This document shows, piece after piece, positions 9,326 through 18,749 of a DNA stretch of 64,000 nt (within the stretch, counting starts at the first letter, position 1; each line of letters starts with the position of its first letter). The stretch comes from Brachybacterium epidermidis. Its GTDB lineage: Bacteria > Actinomycetota > Actinomycetes > Actinomycetales > Dermabacteraceae. Made by a program: the position numbers and the translations under genes. Location of the stretch: assembly GCF_015209585.1 (NCBI RefSeq), contig NZ_JADEYR010000005.1, positions 124,001 through 188,000 of the forward strand, read 5' to 3'. The notes under the pieces were generated by a model. The model did no database searches, was not told where the DNA came from, and saw only the letters and a program-made list of their open reading frames with translations.

Positions 9326-10963
9326 ATGATCGCGCAGGCGCGCATCACCTCCGACACCCGTGCGAGCGTGCACCTCGACAACGAGGTGGTGGAGGTCGAG
9401 GGAGCCGATCTGTCCGAGCTGCGGGCGAACGTGAAGCAGGTGTTCATCACCGCCGCGCAGATCGAGGGCTCCGCCCTGGACGTGGTGATCCTCGAGCCCG
9501 GGGCGCGTCACTTCCTGCGGGTGGAGCCCAACGGGCAGATCTCCCCGCGCGAGGCGGGCCCGGAGGACGAGGACCTGCCTGCGCTCCCCACCGGCGAGCG
9601 CCCCTCCTCCTCCCTGCAGCCCTCCGGGGGCGCGGCCGCCGCGCCCTCCGGTCGGCCCGGTGACCCCACGGCCTCCCCCTGGGACGCCCCGTCCTCGGCG
9701 CCCACGTACACCGGGGAGCTGCCGGTGGCACGCACGCATCGCGCGGGCCGCCGTCGTGCGCACGGCACCCACGCCTCGGCGCACTCCGCAGCGTCGGTCG
9801 CCTCCGCGCCGTCCGCGAGCTCGGCGACCTCCGCGGTCTCGGCCGCCTCCGCCGCGCCCGCGCCGAGCTCCACCCCGGGCTCGCCCCCGTCGGCTCCGTC
9901 GGCTCCTTCCGCGCCGTCGAGCGCCGGGGAGACGTGGCGTGCCCGCACGGCCGACGACGATGCCGCCGAGGCCGGAACGGCCGGGCCCCGCACGAGCGAG
10001 CCGGTGCGGCAGCGACCCGACGACGACGGCCGCCCCACCCTGAAGGACCTGCAGGCCACCACGGCCCGCAAGCCCAAGGCGAAGGCCGCCAAGGGCTGGC
10101 AGGGCTTCCTCACCCGCGCCACCGGCGGCGTGATCTCCCCGCGCCCCGGCAGGCGTGAGCAGTACGAGATCGACCGCCTGGAGCGGATCCGCCGCCCCCT
10201 GGACGGCCCGCGCAACATCGTGGTGGTGAACCTCAAGGGCGGCGCCCACAAGACCACCGCCTCACTGATGATCGCGGCCACGCTAGGCGTGACCCGCGGC
10301 GGCAACGTGCTGGCCTGGGACAACAACGAGACCCGCGGCACCCTGGGCTGGCGGGGCATCCCCACCGATCACACCCGCACCGCCGTGGACCTGCTGCACG
10401 ACCTTGACCGCATGAAGGCCCCGCAGGCCAGCGCCACGGACCTGGATCCGTTCATGCGGCCGCAGGGAGCGATGCGCTTCGACATCCTGGCCTCCGACGA
10501 GGACCCGGGATCGGCTGCCTCGATCGACGCCGAGGCGTTCACCGAGCTGAACGACACCCTCTCCCGCTTCTACCGGATCAAGGTGATCGACACCGGCAAC
10601 AACGTGCGGGCGTCGAACTGGATGGCTGCGGTGCGCAGCGCCGACCAGCTGGTGATCATCTCCACCGTGCGCGAGGACACCTTCAACGCCGCCGCCTGGA
10701 TGATCGACGAGCTGCGGGCCACCGGCCTGCAGACGCAGGTGGAGCACGCCGTGACGATCCTCTCCCACTCCTCGAAGGGGAAGTTCGACCCGGTGCTGCG
10801 CACCCGCCTGATGAACCACTTCGGTGCGCACACCCGCGCGGTCACCGAGGTGCCCTACGAGCACCAGTTCGTGGACGGCTCCCACCTGGACTGGAACCGT
10901 GTCTCCTCCGCCACCAAGGAGGCATGGCTGGACGCCACCGCCCTGATCATCGACGGCATGTGA
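9326..10963 (+). CDS. MinD/ParA-like ATPase with long disordered linker
   Basis: ATG 9326 has a strong ribosome site (GGAAGGG) and gives 545 residues; the frame is open far upstream but that part is antisense to the phosphatase gene. Residues 1-75 form a small folded domain (IAQARITSDTRASVHLDNEV onward). Residues about 85-250 are a low-complexity Ala/Ser/Pro tract. The C-terminal 270 residues are a deviant Walker-A ATPase: KGGAHKTT at 304-311, then AWDNNETRGTLGWRG and KVIDTGNNVRASNW. Such proteins position cargo on nucleoid or membrane, or serve type VII-like systems in actinobacteria; no ParB or secretion genes lie here, so its role is open. Confidence 0.85.
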   Translation: MIAQARITSDTRASVHLDNEVVEVEGADLSELRANVKQVFITAAQIEGSALDVVILEPGARHFLRVEPNGQISPREAGPEDEDLPALPTGERPSSSLQPSGGAAAAPSGRPGDPTASPWDAPSSAPTYTGELPVARTHRAGRRRAHGTHASAHSAASVASAPSASSATSAVSAASAAPAPSSTPGSPPSAPSAPSAPSSAGETWRARTADDDAAEAGTAGPRTSEPVRQRPDDDGRPTLKDLQATTARKPKAKAAKGWQGFLTRATGGVISPRPGRREQYEIDRLERIRRPLDGPRNIVVVNLKGGAHKTTASLMIAATLGVTRGGNVLAWDNNETRGTLGWRGIPTDHTRTAVDLLHDLDRMKAPQASATDLDPFMRPQGAMRFDILASDEDPGSAASIDAEAFTELNDTLSRFYRIKVIDTGNNVRASNWMAAVRSADQLVIISTVREDTFNAAAWMIDELRATGLQTQVEHAVTILSHSSKGKFDPVLRTRLMNHFGAHTRAVTEVPYEHQFVDGSHLDWNRVSSATKEAWLDATALIIDGM

Positions 10964-11045
10964 GCACCCGCGCTGCACGTGTGCGGCCATGCCGCGCATC
11001 GTCCACAGCGACGGCGGGAGGCCGCCCGATGTCGGTGCCGCGATC

Positions 11046-11051
11046 TAGTCT
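11046..11051 (+). promoter_or_regulatory. -10 box of leaderless SNF2 gene
   Basis: TAGTCT, six bases before ATG 11058. Confidence 0.5.
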
Positions 11052-11057
11052 GAGCAG

Positions 11058-14000
11058 ATGCCCACCCGCCGCCTGCACCTCGTCGTCGATGACGACCTCG
11101 GCCCCGCGCTGTGGGTACGGGAGCAGGTCGCTCCGGGGCGCTCGCGCGCTCTCAGCGAGCTCGCACCCGTGCACGCACACTCCCCGCACGCTCTCGCCGA
11201 GGTGCTCGCGGCGGCCCCGGCCACACTGCGGCACCGGGTGCGGATCCCCGGGGCCCCCGGCACCCCTGATCGCCGCGTCCCGGCCCTGCCCCTGGACGGG
11301 CCGGCGCTGATCGACCTGGTCGCGGCAGTGAGGGAGGGCTTGGGCGAGCGCTTCGGCACCGATGCCGTCGAACAGCTGTCACGGCTGGTCACCGAGGGTG
11401 CAGCGGTGCGGCTGGCCTCCGTGGGCCCGGCCTCCGAGCTCACCGTGATGCCGGATCTGCTGGCCGCGACAGTGCTGGACGTCGAGGCGCGCGCGCTGGT
11501 GGCGGCGCGGGACCTGCGGGTCGATGTGCAGTGGCATCACGGGCGGGCGCTGCTGCGGTGGCAGGCTCCCACCGAGCGTCGCCCGAGTCTGCTGCACGCC
11601 CTGGTCGACGCCCATGCCCGGCAGGCCTTCGCCGCGCACCTCGCGCAGTGCTCGCCCACCCCTGCAGCCCCCGGCGCGGACCGGTACGGCGTGCTGGCAG
11701 CGCTAGCCGGGGAGACGGAGCTGGAGGCCGAGGTGCCCGAGCAGCGAGCGATCGTGAGCGCGTTCGCGGCGTACCGCGACTCGGGCCGCATCGGGGTGCA
11801 GCTGACCTCCACCGACAGCGAGCTGGTGGTGCGCCTGCACGAACCCCCGGTGGGCACGGCCTGGCCGCTGCAGACGTGCCTGCGGCAGAGCGACGGCACC
11901 GTGCTCCCGGTGGCCGATCTGCGCGCGGTGGGCGACGTGCCCGCGGCCGGGGCGGCGGAGGCCACCGCCGAGGGGATGCGCCTGGCTCCCACGGTGCGGC
12001 AGGCCGCGATGGACGACACCGGCGTGGACTGGCTGCTGACCACCGCCGAGGCTGGCACGTTCCTGGCCCACGACGCCCCGGGGCTGGAGCAGGCGGGTGT
12101 GACGGTGCTGCTGCCGCGCGACTGGACCAAGCAGGCGGCCACCCTGCGGCCCCAGGTCACCGAGGCGCCCGCTGGGGAGCGCGAGTCCTCCGTGGGTCTG
12201 GGACAGGTGACCCAGTTCCGATGGCGGATGGCCGTGGGTGAGACGGACCTGACCGACGAGGAGATGTCCGAGATCCTGGCCGCACAGTCGGAGCTGGTGC
12301 AGCTGCGCGGCCGGTGGGTGCGACTGGATGCGACCACCCTGCGCGCCGCAGAACGGTTCCTGGACGAGTTCACCGATCGCGCCAAGCGCTTCCGGCGCCT
12401 GGCGGCCGAGCGGGCGGCTCGCCTCGCGGGCCTTCCGGAGCCGGAGGGGGGCGCGGCCGCCGAGGGCCCCCATGCCCCCGGCGCACCCGCGACCGGGAAG
12501 GCCGGTGCGTCGGCCGCTGACGATCGCCCGATGCCGGTGCTCACGTCCCTGTTCCCGGTGCCGGACACGGTGCCCGGATCACTGAGCGGGGTGCTGCCGT
12601 GGGCCGAACTGTTCTCCCTGGTGCTGTCCCCGCACGCCGCGGAGCTGCACCTGGGGGCAGCGGCTCTGCAGGATGCCGACAGGGCCGGCATCGCGCGCCT
12701 GCTGCCCGGCGGGCCCGGACCCCGCACCCTCCCGCAGCCGGCGACCCTGCAGGCCACCCTGCGGCCCTACCAGCAGGCGGGACTGGACTGGATGTGGGAG
12801 CTGCACCAGCTGGGCCTGGGCGGGATCCTCGCCGACGACATGGGCCTGGGCAAGACCATGCAGGTCCTCGCCCTGCTGTGCCGCGAGCGAGAGCAGGAGC
12901 CGGGGCGCAGCGGGCGCACGAGCCGCGGTGAGGTCCGCCCCGTCGGCCCCACCCTGCTGGTGTGCCCGATGTCGGTGGTGGGCGCCTGGCAGCGGGAGGC
13001 GCGGGCCTTCGCCCCTCACCTGGCGGTGCACGTGCACCACGGCGGGGATCGCATCCGCGATGAGTCCTTCGCCGCCGGCGCGGCCGACATGGACCTGGTG
13101 ATCACCACCTACGCCCTGCTGGCGCGGGACCTGCCCGTGCTGCAGCGGGTGGACTGGCACCGCGTGGTGTACGACGAGGCGCAGCACTTGAAGAACGCCC
13201 ACACGCAGGTGAGCCAGGCGGCACGGAGGCTGCGGCCCCCGCACCGCCTGGCCCTGACCGGCACCCCGGTGGAGAACCGTCTGGAGGACCTCCACTCGTT
13301 GATGGAAGTGGTGGAGCCGGGACTGCTGGGCAAGGCCGCCGATTTCAGCGAGCACGTGGCCTCCCCGATCTCCAAGGAGGCCGATCCCGGGGCGCTGGCC
13401 CGGCTGAAGCTGGTGACCTCCCCGTTCGTGCTGCGCCGCGTGAAGACGGACCGGTCGATCATCGCGGACCTGCCGGAGAAGCGGGAGCTGACCCGCACCG
13501 TCACCCTCACCCCCGAGCAGGCCGGCCTGTACCAGGCACTGGTGGAGGATCTGAAGGACCAGCTGGACACCGCCACCCAGAAGCAGCGGCGCTCGGTGGT
13601 GGTCTCGACCCTGACCCGGCTGAAGCAGGTGTGCAACCATCCCGCGCACTACCTGGGGGACGGCTCCCCGATGCTGCGGGAGGGGCACCACCGCTCCGGG
13701 AAGCTCGAGCTGGTGGACGACCTGCTGGAGACGGCCTTCGCCGACGGCGAGAAGGTGCTGCTGTTCACGCAGTTCACCACCTTCGGGCACCTGCTGGTGC
13801 CGTACTGGACCGAGCGCTTCGGGCTGCCGGTGCCGTTCCTGCACGGCGGGGTGGCGAAGAAGGACCGCGACCAGATGGTGGCACAGTTCCAGGCGCAGCG
13901 GGACCAGCCCGGGCTGATGCTGCTGAGCCTGCGCGCCGGCGGCACGGGTCTGACCCTCACTGCCGCCAACCACGTCGTGCACCTGGACCGCTGGTGGAAC

Positions 14001-14246
14001 CCGGCGGTGGAGAACCAGGCCACCGACCGGGCGTTCCGCATCGGGCAGCGGCGGGACGTGCAGGTGCACAAGCTGGTCAGCGCAGGCACCATCGAGGAGC
14101 GCATCGACACCGTGCTGCTGGACAAGCAGTCCCTGGCCGATCTCACCATCGCCCCCGGTGAGGACTGGCTCGCCCAGCTGGACGACGACTCCCTGCTGGA
14201 GCTGCTGTCGCTGTCGGAGGAGGAGAAGGGCGGTGGTCCGGGGTGA
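11058..14246 (+). CDS. SNF2/HepA-family DEAD/DEAH-box ATPase
   Basis: The 1062-residue protein is a bacterial Snf2-type DNA translocase. The N-terminal half (to about residue 560) is the variable SNF2-associated region. The motor follows: motif I DDMGLGKTMQ (about 594-603), motif II DEAQHLKN (about 706), motif III LTGTPVENRLEDLHS, and in lobe two LLSLRAGGTGLTLTAANHVV and QATDRAFRIGQ (about 954-995). All motifs are intact. The next gene, a SWIM zinc-finger protein, overlaps its stop by four bases (GTGA), a frequent pairing in actinobacteria; both probably act together on DNA, perhaps at stalled transcription or replication complexes. The start is leaderless. Confidence 0.95.
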   Translation: MPTRRLHLVVDDDLGPALWVREQVAPGRSRALSELAPVHAHSPHALAEVLAAAPATLRHRVRIPGAPGTPDRRVPALPLDGPALIDLVAAVREGLGERFGTDAVEQLSRLVTEGAAVRLASVGPASELTVMPDLLAATVLDVEARALVAARDLRVDVQWHHGRALLRWQAPTERRPSLLHALVDAHARQAFAAHLAQCSPTPAAPGADRYGVLAALAGETELEAEVPEQRAIVSAFAAYRDSGRIGVQLTSTDSELVVRLHEPPVGTAWPLQTCLRQSDGTVLPVADLRAVGDVPAAGAAEATAEGMRLAPTVRQAAMDDTGVDWLLTTAEAGTFLAHDAPGLEQAGVTVLLPRDWTKQAATLRPQVTEAPAGERESSVGLGQVTQFRWRMAVGETDLTDEEMSEILAAQSELVQLRGRWVRLDATTLRAAERFLDEFTDRAKRFRRLAAERAARLAGLPEPEGGAAAEGPHAPGAPATGKAGASAADDRPMPVLTSLFPVPDTVPGSLSGVLPWAELFSLVLSPHAAELHLGAAALQDADRAGIARLLPGGPGPRTLPQPATLQATLRPYQQAGLDWMWELHQLGLGGILADDMGLGKTMQVLALLCREREQEPGRSGRTSRGEVRPVGPTLLVCPMSVVGAWQREARAFAPHLAVHVHHGGDRIRDESFAAGAADMDLVITTYALLARDLPVLQRVDWHRVVYDEAQHLKNAHTQVSQAARRLRPPHRLALTGTPVENRLEDLHSLMEVVEPGLLGKAADFSEHVASPISKEADPGALARLKLVTSPFVLRRVKTDRSIIADLPEKRELTRTVTLTPEQAGLYQALVEDLKDQLDTATQKQRRSVVVSTLTRLKQVCNHPAHYLGDGSPMLREGHHRSGKLELVDDLLETAFADGEKVLLFTQFTTFGHLLVPYWTERFGLPVPFLHGGVAKKDRDQMVAQFQAQRDQPGLMLLSLRAGGTGLTLTAANHVVHLDRWWNPAVENQATDRAFRIGQRRDVQVHKLVSAGTIEERIDTVLLDKQSLADLTIAPGEDWLAQLDDDSLLELLSLSEEEKGGGPG

Positions 14247-14986
14247 ACATCCAGCTGCGGTCCCGGCGCGGGCCGATCGGAAAGGGCTGGCACGCGGTCG
14301 CCCTGCGCAATGCCATGGAGACCATCCTCGGGGTGGGCAGGGCCTCGGGCGGTCGGGCGGATGCCCGCTCGGGCCGCGTGGCCTGGATCGATGTCACCAC
14401 CGGCACGGCCCGCGGCGCGGTGCAGGACTCCGACGGGGAGCTGTACCGCCCGCAGCTGGACCTGCCGGCGTTCTCCGCTGCGGACACAGAGGCGTTCCTG
14501 GTCGTGGCTCGCGCCCACCCCGGGTTGCCGGCCACCATGGCCGCCGGGGAGTACCCGCAGCTGGTGGAGAAGGAGCTGTCCGCGCATGAGGTGTCCCTGC
14601 TGCCGCGCGGCCCCTCCGAGCTGTCCCACGACTGCTCCTGCCTGGACTGGCCCGGGCCCTGCCGTCACGTCGCGGCGCTGGCGTACGTGCTGGTCGAGGC
14701 GGTGGACGAGAAGCCGCTGCTGCTGCTCACCCTGCGCGGACTGCGCATCGAGGACCTGGTGGCCCCCGTGAACACGGGTCCGGTCCCGGCTGACGACGCA
14801 TCGGCACCGGAATCCGACGGGCCCGGCTCGGGCGACGCCGCTGCCCCCGACGGTTCGGGCGACGCCGCTGCCCCCGACGGTTCGGGCGACGCCGCCGCTC
14901 CCGCTGGTTCGGGCGACGCAGGTCCTGCCCGCCGCTCCCCGGCTTCGACCCCCGACGAGCGGATCCCGCCCTGGTGGCCGAGGTGA
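14243..14986 (+). CDS. SWIM zinc-finger protein (C-terminus probably frameshifted)
   Basis: Translation starts at a GTG overlapping the SNF2 stop. The protein starts NIQLRSRRGPIGKGWHAVAL and has a SWIM zinc finger (CSCLDWPGPCRHVAAL, about residues 131-146), a fold that binds DNA or proteins and often accompanies SNF2 motors. After it comes a repetitive GSGDAAAP tail. The frame ends at 14986, but in the +2 frame the same DNA reads GFDPRRADPALVAEVMGEHV and continues to a TAG at 15093; this looks like the genuine C-terminus. Inserting one base in the C-run at 14937-14940 would restore one protein of about 283 residues. Confidence 0.85.
   Translation: MNIQLRSRRGPIGKGWHAVALRNAMETILGVGRASGGRADARSGRVAWIDVTTGTARGAVQDSDGELYRPQLDLPAFSAADTEAFLVVARAHPGLPATMAAGEYPQLVEKELSAHEVSLLPRGPSELSHDCSCLDWPGPCRHVAALAYVLVEAVDEKPLLLLTLRGLRIEDLVAPVNTGPVPADDASAPESDGPGSGDAAAPDGSGDAAAPDGSGDAAAPAGSGDAGPARRSPASTPDERIPPWWPR
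14825..14917 (+). repeat. 27-bp tandem repeat in the SWIM gene
   Basis: Three full units (14825, 14852, 14879) and a partial fourth encode GSGDAAAPD repeats. Units differ at a few bases only. Confidence 0.85.
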
Positions 14987-15187
14987 TGGGCGAGCACGTC
15001 GCCGCGGTGATCGCAACGTTCTACCGGGACGGATCACCCGGGGACGTCGACACCCATCCGGACGGCGACACCCATCCGGACGGCCGCGCGTAGTTCCCGA
15101 GAAAACAGTCGTCGACCGCGCACTGGCGGCGGTCGTCGTTTACTGCGGGCAACACCCTCCCGCCGGCTCGCAGCCCACGGCTGTGCT

Positions 15188-16912
15188 GTGCACCCGCCGC
15201 CCCGCCGCGATTGCGGCCATGCCGACTCCTGGTCCACCCGATACGGTAACAGGCATGCAGCACACAGCACCCGGCCCCGCCGCTCCGCCCCCGCCGTTCC
15301 CCAGCAGGCCATCGACGAGATCGCCGCACTGTACGAGAAGACCATCACCGACCATCAGATCGCCGGCGTGACCTGGGCGATCGTCGGGGGTCACGGTCAC
15401 GACGAGGCGGTGCTGGCACACGGTGCGGCCGGGCACCGCGAGCTGGAGGACGGCGAGCCCACCCCGGGCTCCACACCGATGGGGCGCGGCAGCATCTCCC
15501 GCATCGCCTCGCTGACCAAGTCCTTCACCGCCGCGACCATCCTGGCGCTGCGCGACGAGGGCAGGCTGCGCCTGGACGATCCCGTCGAGCAGCACCTGCC
15601 GGAGGCCGCTGGCGCCTTCGACTCCCCCGCCGATGCCCGCCCCGTCACCCTGCGCGACCTGCTGTCGATGAACTCCGGCCTGGTCACCGACAACCCGTGG
15701 GGCGACCGCCAGGAGTCGATGACCCGCGAGGCCTTCGCCCAGCTGCTGCAGGGCGGCCTGGGCCGCTCGAACACCCCCGGCACCCGCTACGAGTACTCCA
15801 ACACCGGCTTCGCGATGCTGGGCCGAGTGATCGACGAGATCACCGGTCGGGACTACACCGTCGAGATCCACGAGCGCTTCCTGGACCCGCTGGGCATGGT
15901 GGACACCGCCTTCGAGACCTCCGGCCTGGACCTCGCGCGCCTGGCCACGGGCCACCGCCTCAACGAGCGCAGCGACGCCACGCGCTTCGAGGCGGTGCCC
16001 TTCGACCAGCCCGGTGTGTACGGGGCGATGGCGGGCCTGTACTCCACCGTGGACGACATCGCCACCTGGGTGCGGTTCCTCGCCGCGGCCGATGCTCCTG
16101 ATGCCGCTGGCCGCTCCCAGGACCTGCTGTCCACCGGATCACGGCGCGAGATGCAGCAGATCCACCGTCACCATGTGCTGCCGCCCCTGCCCGCAGGCAC
16201 GGACGGCACCTCCCCCGGATTCGACCGCATCCGCGGCTACGGCTACGGCCTGGCGGTGGACGTGCTGCCGGACCTCGGGGAGCTGGTCTCCCACTCCGGT
16301 GGATACCCGGGGTACGGGGCGTTCATGCAGTGGCACCGCGACTCCGGTGTAGGTGTGGTGGCGCTGGCCAACAGCAAGTACGCACCGCTGGGAGTGCTGT
16401 CGGTGCAGGCACTGCAGATCCTCGCGAAGCACGAGCCGCGGCTGCTGGCCGACCGCATCCCCACCCCGGCCCCGCGCACCCTGCAGGCTGCCGGTGCGGC
16501 CCTGGACTGGCTGCGAGGAGCGGGCGACGCGCTGGCCGACACCTGGTTCGCCGACAACATGGACCTGGACATCCCCCGCGCCGAGCGGCGACGCCGCCTG
16601 GAGCAGGCCCTCGAGCAGGCGGGCCTGGAGCTGGGCGCGCTGGGCTCCCTCACCCCCGAGGGCGCCGTGCCTCTCAGCCAGACCCACCTGCGCTGGACCG
16701 TTCCCGGCGCGCAGCAGGAGGAGGAGTCGTCCGAGCCCACCCAGGCTCCGCGTCGGCCGGGCGCTCCTGGCGACCAGGCCAAGCACGGATCAGCGGACGG
16801 TGCACGTGACGGTGGGGACGGGGCGAAGGATCTGCGGATCGACCTGCAGATGGACCCGCGGCGCGAGGCCCTGGTCCAGGGACTGGACACCGTGGCGGTG
16901 CCGCGCGCCTGA
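15188..16912 (+). CDS. beta-lactamase family serine hydrolase (start probably frameshifted)
   Basis: The catalytic fold of class C beta-lactamase/DD-peptidase-like proteins is clear: SLTK (about residues 107-110) is the SxxK nucleophile motif, YSN (about 203-205) the second motif, and HSGGYPGYG the third. The protein lacks a recognisable signal peptide. It carries a 110-residue charged C-terminal extension. The in-frame ATG at 15188 gives an implausible Arg/His-rich N-terminus. ATG 15255 lies seven bases after a TACGGT box and encodes MQHTAPGPAAPPP; one added C in the C-run near 15283 would join it to AVPQQAIDEIAALYEK in this frame. It converges with the kinase gene, with a 10-base gap. Confidence 0.88.
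   Translation: MHPPPRRDCGHADSWSTRYGNRHAAHSTRPRRSAPAVPQQAIDEIAALYEKTITDHQIAGVTWAIVGGHGHDEAVLAHGAAGHRELEDGEPTPGSTPMGRGSISRIASLTKSFTAATILALRDEGRLRLDDPVEQHLPEAAGAFDSPADARPVTLRDLLSMNSGLVTDNPWGDRQESMTREAFAQLLQGGLGRSNTPGTRYEYSNTGFAMLGRVIDEITGRDYTVEIHERFLDPLGMVDTAFETSGLDLARLATGHRLNERSDATRFEAVPFDQPGVYGAMAGLYSTVDDIATWVRFLAAADAPDAAGRSQDLLSTGSRREMQQIHRHHVLPPLPAGTDGTSPGFDRIRGYGYGLAVDVLPDLGELVSHSGGYPGYGAFMQWHRDSGVGVVALANSKYAPLGVLSVQALQILAKHEPRLLADRIPTPAPRTLQAAGAALDWLRGAGDALADTWFADNMDLDIPRAERRRRLEQALEQAGLELGALGSLTPEGAVPLSQTHLRWTVPGAQQEEESSEPTQAPRRPGAPGDQAKHGSADGARDGGDGAKDLRIDLQMDPRREALVQGLDTVAVPRA
15242..15247 (+). promoter_or_regulatory. -10 box pointing to ATG 15255
   Basis: TACGGT, seven bases before ATG 15255. 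It supports that ATG as the true start of the serine hydrolase. Confidence 0.45.
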
Positions 16913-16922
16913 GGGCGGGTCC

Positions 16923-18380
16923 TCAGCCGAAGGCGGGGCCGTCGGCGGTGGGCGCGCAGGAGAGGTAATGGCCGTCCTCGGTCAGCCCGATCACGCCCAC
17001 GTCCTCCGGGACGCATTCCTGGCCCACGGTGACCAGGGCGTACGCCGAGTCGATGCTGCTGGTGGCCCCGGCGCTGCCGGAGCTGTCGAAGATCATCACC
17101 AGCACCACCGCCACGATGATCCCCAGGACCACTGCGGCGATCGCCCCCAGCGCCACCGCCATCAACGTGCTGCGGTTGCGGCCGGCATCGGGTCCGGTGC
17201 CGGTGAGCGTGCTGGTGATGGTGCCGGTGATGCCCTGGGAGCGGGTGCCCTGCTGCGTGCTCGTGCGGGTGCCGGCTGCAGTGGGGGTGCCCACGCGCGA
17301 GGAGCCCTGCGGGCCGTGGCCGCCCGGCGCGGTGCCCTGCGGCCCGCCGCCGTGACCACCGGTGGCACGCCCGCCGGGACCGCCCGTCAGACCGCCGGCC
17401 CACTGCGGGCCCGTCTGCGGGGAGGCGGATCCGGCGGAGAACCCCTGCTGGACGCGCCCTGAACGGATCGCCTCCATCGAGGAGGCGGAGACCCCGGGAG
17501 CGGGGCGCTCAGGCCTGCGCGCACCCGGAGCGTTCGGAGGCAGCGGCGGCAGCGTGTCGGTGAACTCCAGCGGGGTGCCGTCGGCCAGGGTGAGGGGGTA
17601 GCCCCGCGGTACGCGCGGCAGATCCCGGCGCACGCTCTGGGCGTCCTGGTAGCGCTCCTCGGGCTGGGCCGCGAGCAGCTTGCGGATCACGGCCGACAGC
17701 TTCGGTGTAACTCCGCGCAGGTACTGGTTGAGCTCATCGGGCCGGAAGGCGCCGTCGTGCAGCTTGATGGGGCCGTTCAGCGCCACCAGCGCCACCACGC
17801 CCGCGGCGTACAGGTCGTGGGAGGGCGTGGGCTCGGCCATTGCGAACAGCTCCGGGGCCATGTAGCCGGGGGTCCCGTTGACCATGCCCACATGGGTGAA
17901 GCGCACATCGGTCTCGTGCACGGCGATGCCGAAGTCGGCCAGGCGCGAATGCGGCCAGGCCCGGCCTCTGGGCTCGAACATGATGTTGGCGGGCTTGACG
18001 TCGCGATGGATCCAGCCCTCGGAGTGGATGTGGGCCAGGCCGTCCAGCAGCTGCTCCAGCACCACCACCACGGCGGGCTCGGCGAGCTTGCCCTGCTTCT
18101 TGACCACCGACTCGAGGGTGCCGCCGGAGACCAGCGGCATCGCGATCACCACGTGCTCGTCCTCGGCACCCCAGCCGTAGGGGGTCAGCAGGTGGGGGTG
18201 GTCGAAGCTGACGCCCTTCTCCCGCACGAACCGCATGAGGTCCGCGGAGTCGCGCTGGCGCAGCACCTTGGCCGCGCAGATCTCCTGCGTCTTCTGATCC
18301 CAGGCGCGCCAGACGGACCCGGATCCCCCCTTGGCGATCAGGTCTATCAGCGCGAAGCGCCCGACGATCACGTCTGCCAT
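16923..18380 (-). CDS. transmembrane Ser/Thr protein kinase, PknB-like
   Basis: A 485-residue kinase. The catalytic domain (residues 1-270) has the Gly-rich loop AKGGSGSV (16-23), lysine K38 in AAKVL, HRDVKPAN (125-132), DFG (149-151) and GTPGYMAPE (169-177), so it should be active. A Gly/Pro/Thr-rich linker of about 130 residues follows, then one membrane segment (about 407-432) and a 50-residue extracellular tail with two Cys. No PASTA repeats are present, so the sensor part is minimal. ATG 18380 was chosen because the frame upstream is antisense to the small membrane gene. Its likely partner phosphatase is the PP2C at 8.5 kb, by inference. Confidence 0.94.
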   Translation of the reverse strand: MADVIVGRFALIDLIAKGGSGSVWRAWDQKTQEICAAKVLRQRDSADLMRFVREKGVSFDHPHLLTPYGWGAEDEHVVIAMPLVSGGTLESVVKKQGKLAEPAVVVVLEQLLDGLAHIHSEGWIHRDVKPANIMFEPRGRAWPHSRLADFGIAVHETDVRFTHVGMVNGTPGYMAPELFAMAEPTPSHDLYAAGVVALVALNGPIKLHDGAFRPDELNQYLRGVTPKLSAVIRKLLAAQPEERYQDAQSVRRDLPRVPRGYPLTLADGTPLEFTDTLPPLPPNAPGARRPERPAPGVSASSMEAIRSGRVQQGFSAGSASPQTGPQWAGGLTGGPGGRATGGHGGGPQGTAPGGHGPQGSSRVGTPTAAGTRTSTQQGTRSQGITGTITSTLTGTGPDAGRNRSTLMAVALGAIAAVVLGIIVAVVLVMIFDSSGSAGATSSIDSAYALVTVGQECVPEDVGVIGLTEDGHYLSCAPTADGPAFG

Positions 18381-18464
18381 AGCCCGGCCAGCATATCCGC
18401 GATGGGGACCGGCAGTTATGCTGACGGTATCGGGGACGGGCCGCAGAGCACGAAGGGGGGACCC

Positions 18465-18749
18465 GTGATCGCTCCGGAGCTGCTGATCGCCGCCCCTCTG
18501 GGGGACGACTCCTTCTGGGATCCGGTGAAGGCGAACTGGTCGCTGTTCGGGATCCTGCTGGCCGGCACCGCGGTGCTGACCATCGCCTTCGTGGTGTGGC
18601 TGGTGATCCAGCCCGAGGAGCCCGATCACGACACCAAGGAGCTGGTGGACCGCGCCGTGGACCGCGACCACGACCGGGCCCGCACCATCTCGCGCCGCAT
18701 GGACGCCGATGCGGGCCGGGCCGACACCTCCGAGCCCGAGCTGCGATGA
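18465..18749 (+). CDS. small single-pass membrane protein
   Basis: The GTG at 18465 has an excellent ribosome site (AAGGGGGG) and gives 94 residues. One membrane segment spans about residues 25-47 (LFGILLAGTAVLTIAFVVWLVI), followed by an acidic/basic cytoplasmic tail rich in Asp and Arg (DHDTKELVDRAVDRDHDRAR). No family was recognised. Its stop overlaps the start of the lipoprotein gene (ATGA), so the two are an operon, diverging from the kinase gene. Confidence 0.75.
   Translation: MIAPELLIAAPLGDDSFWDPVKANWSLFGILLAGTAVLTIAFVVWLVIQPEEPDHDTKELVDRAVDRDHDRARTISRRMDADAGRADTSEPELR

Noticed and set aside
12579-14069. Very long antisense frame across the SNF2 gene
   Set aside because: His/Gln/Gly-rich shadow of the coding strand; no start signal.
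18200-18260. Possible tRNA-like or T-arm motifs, and GGTCGAGTCTAGACC near 8240
   Set aside because: The arms do not fold into a cloverleaf; the 8240 site is a plain hairpin with no acceptor stem.
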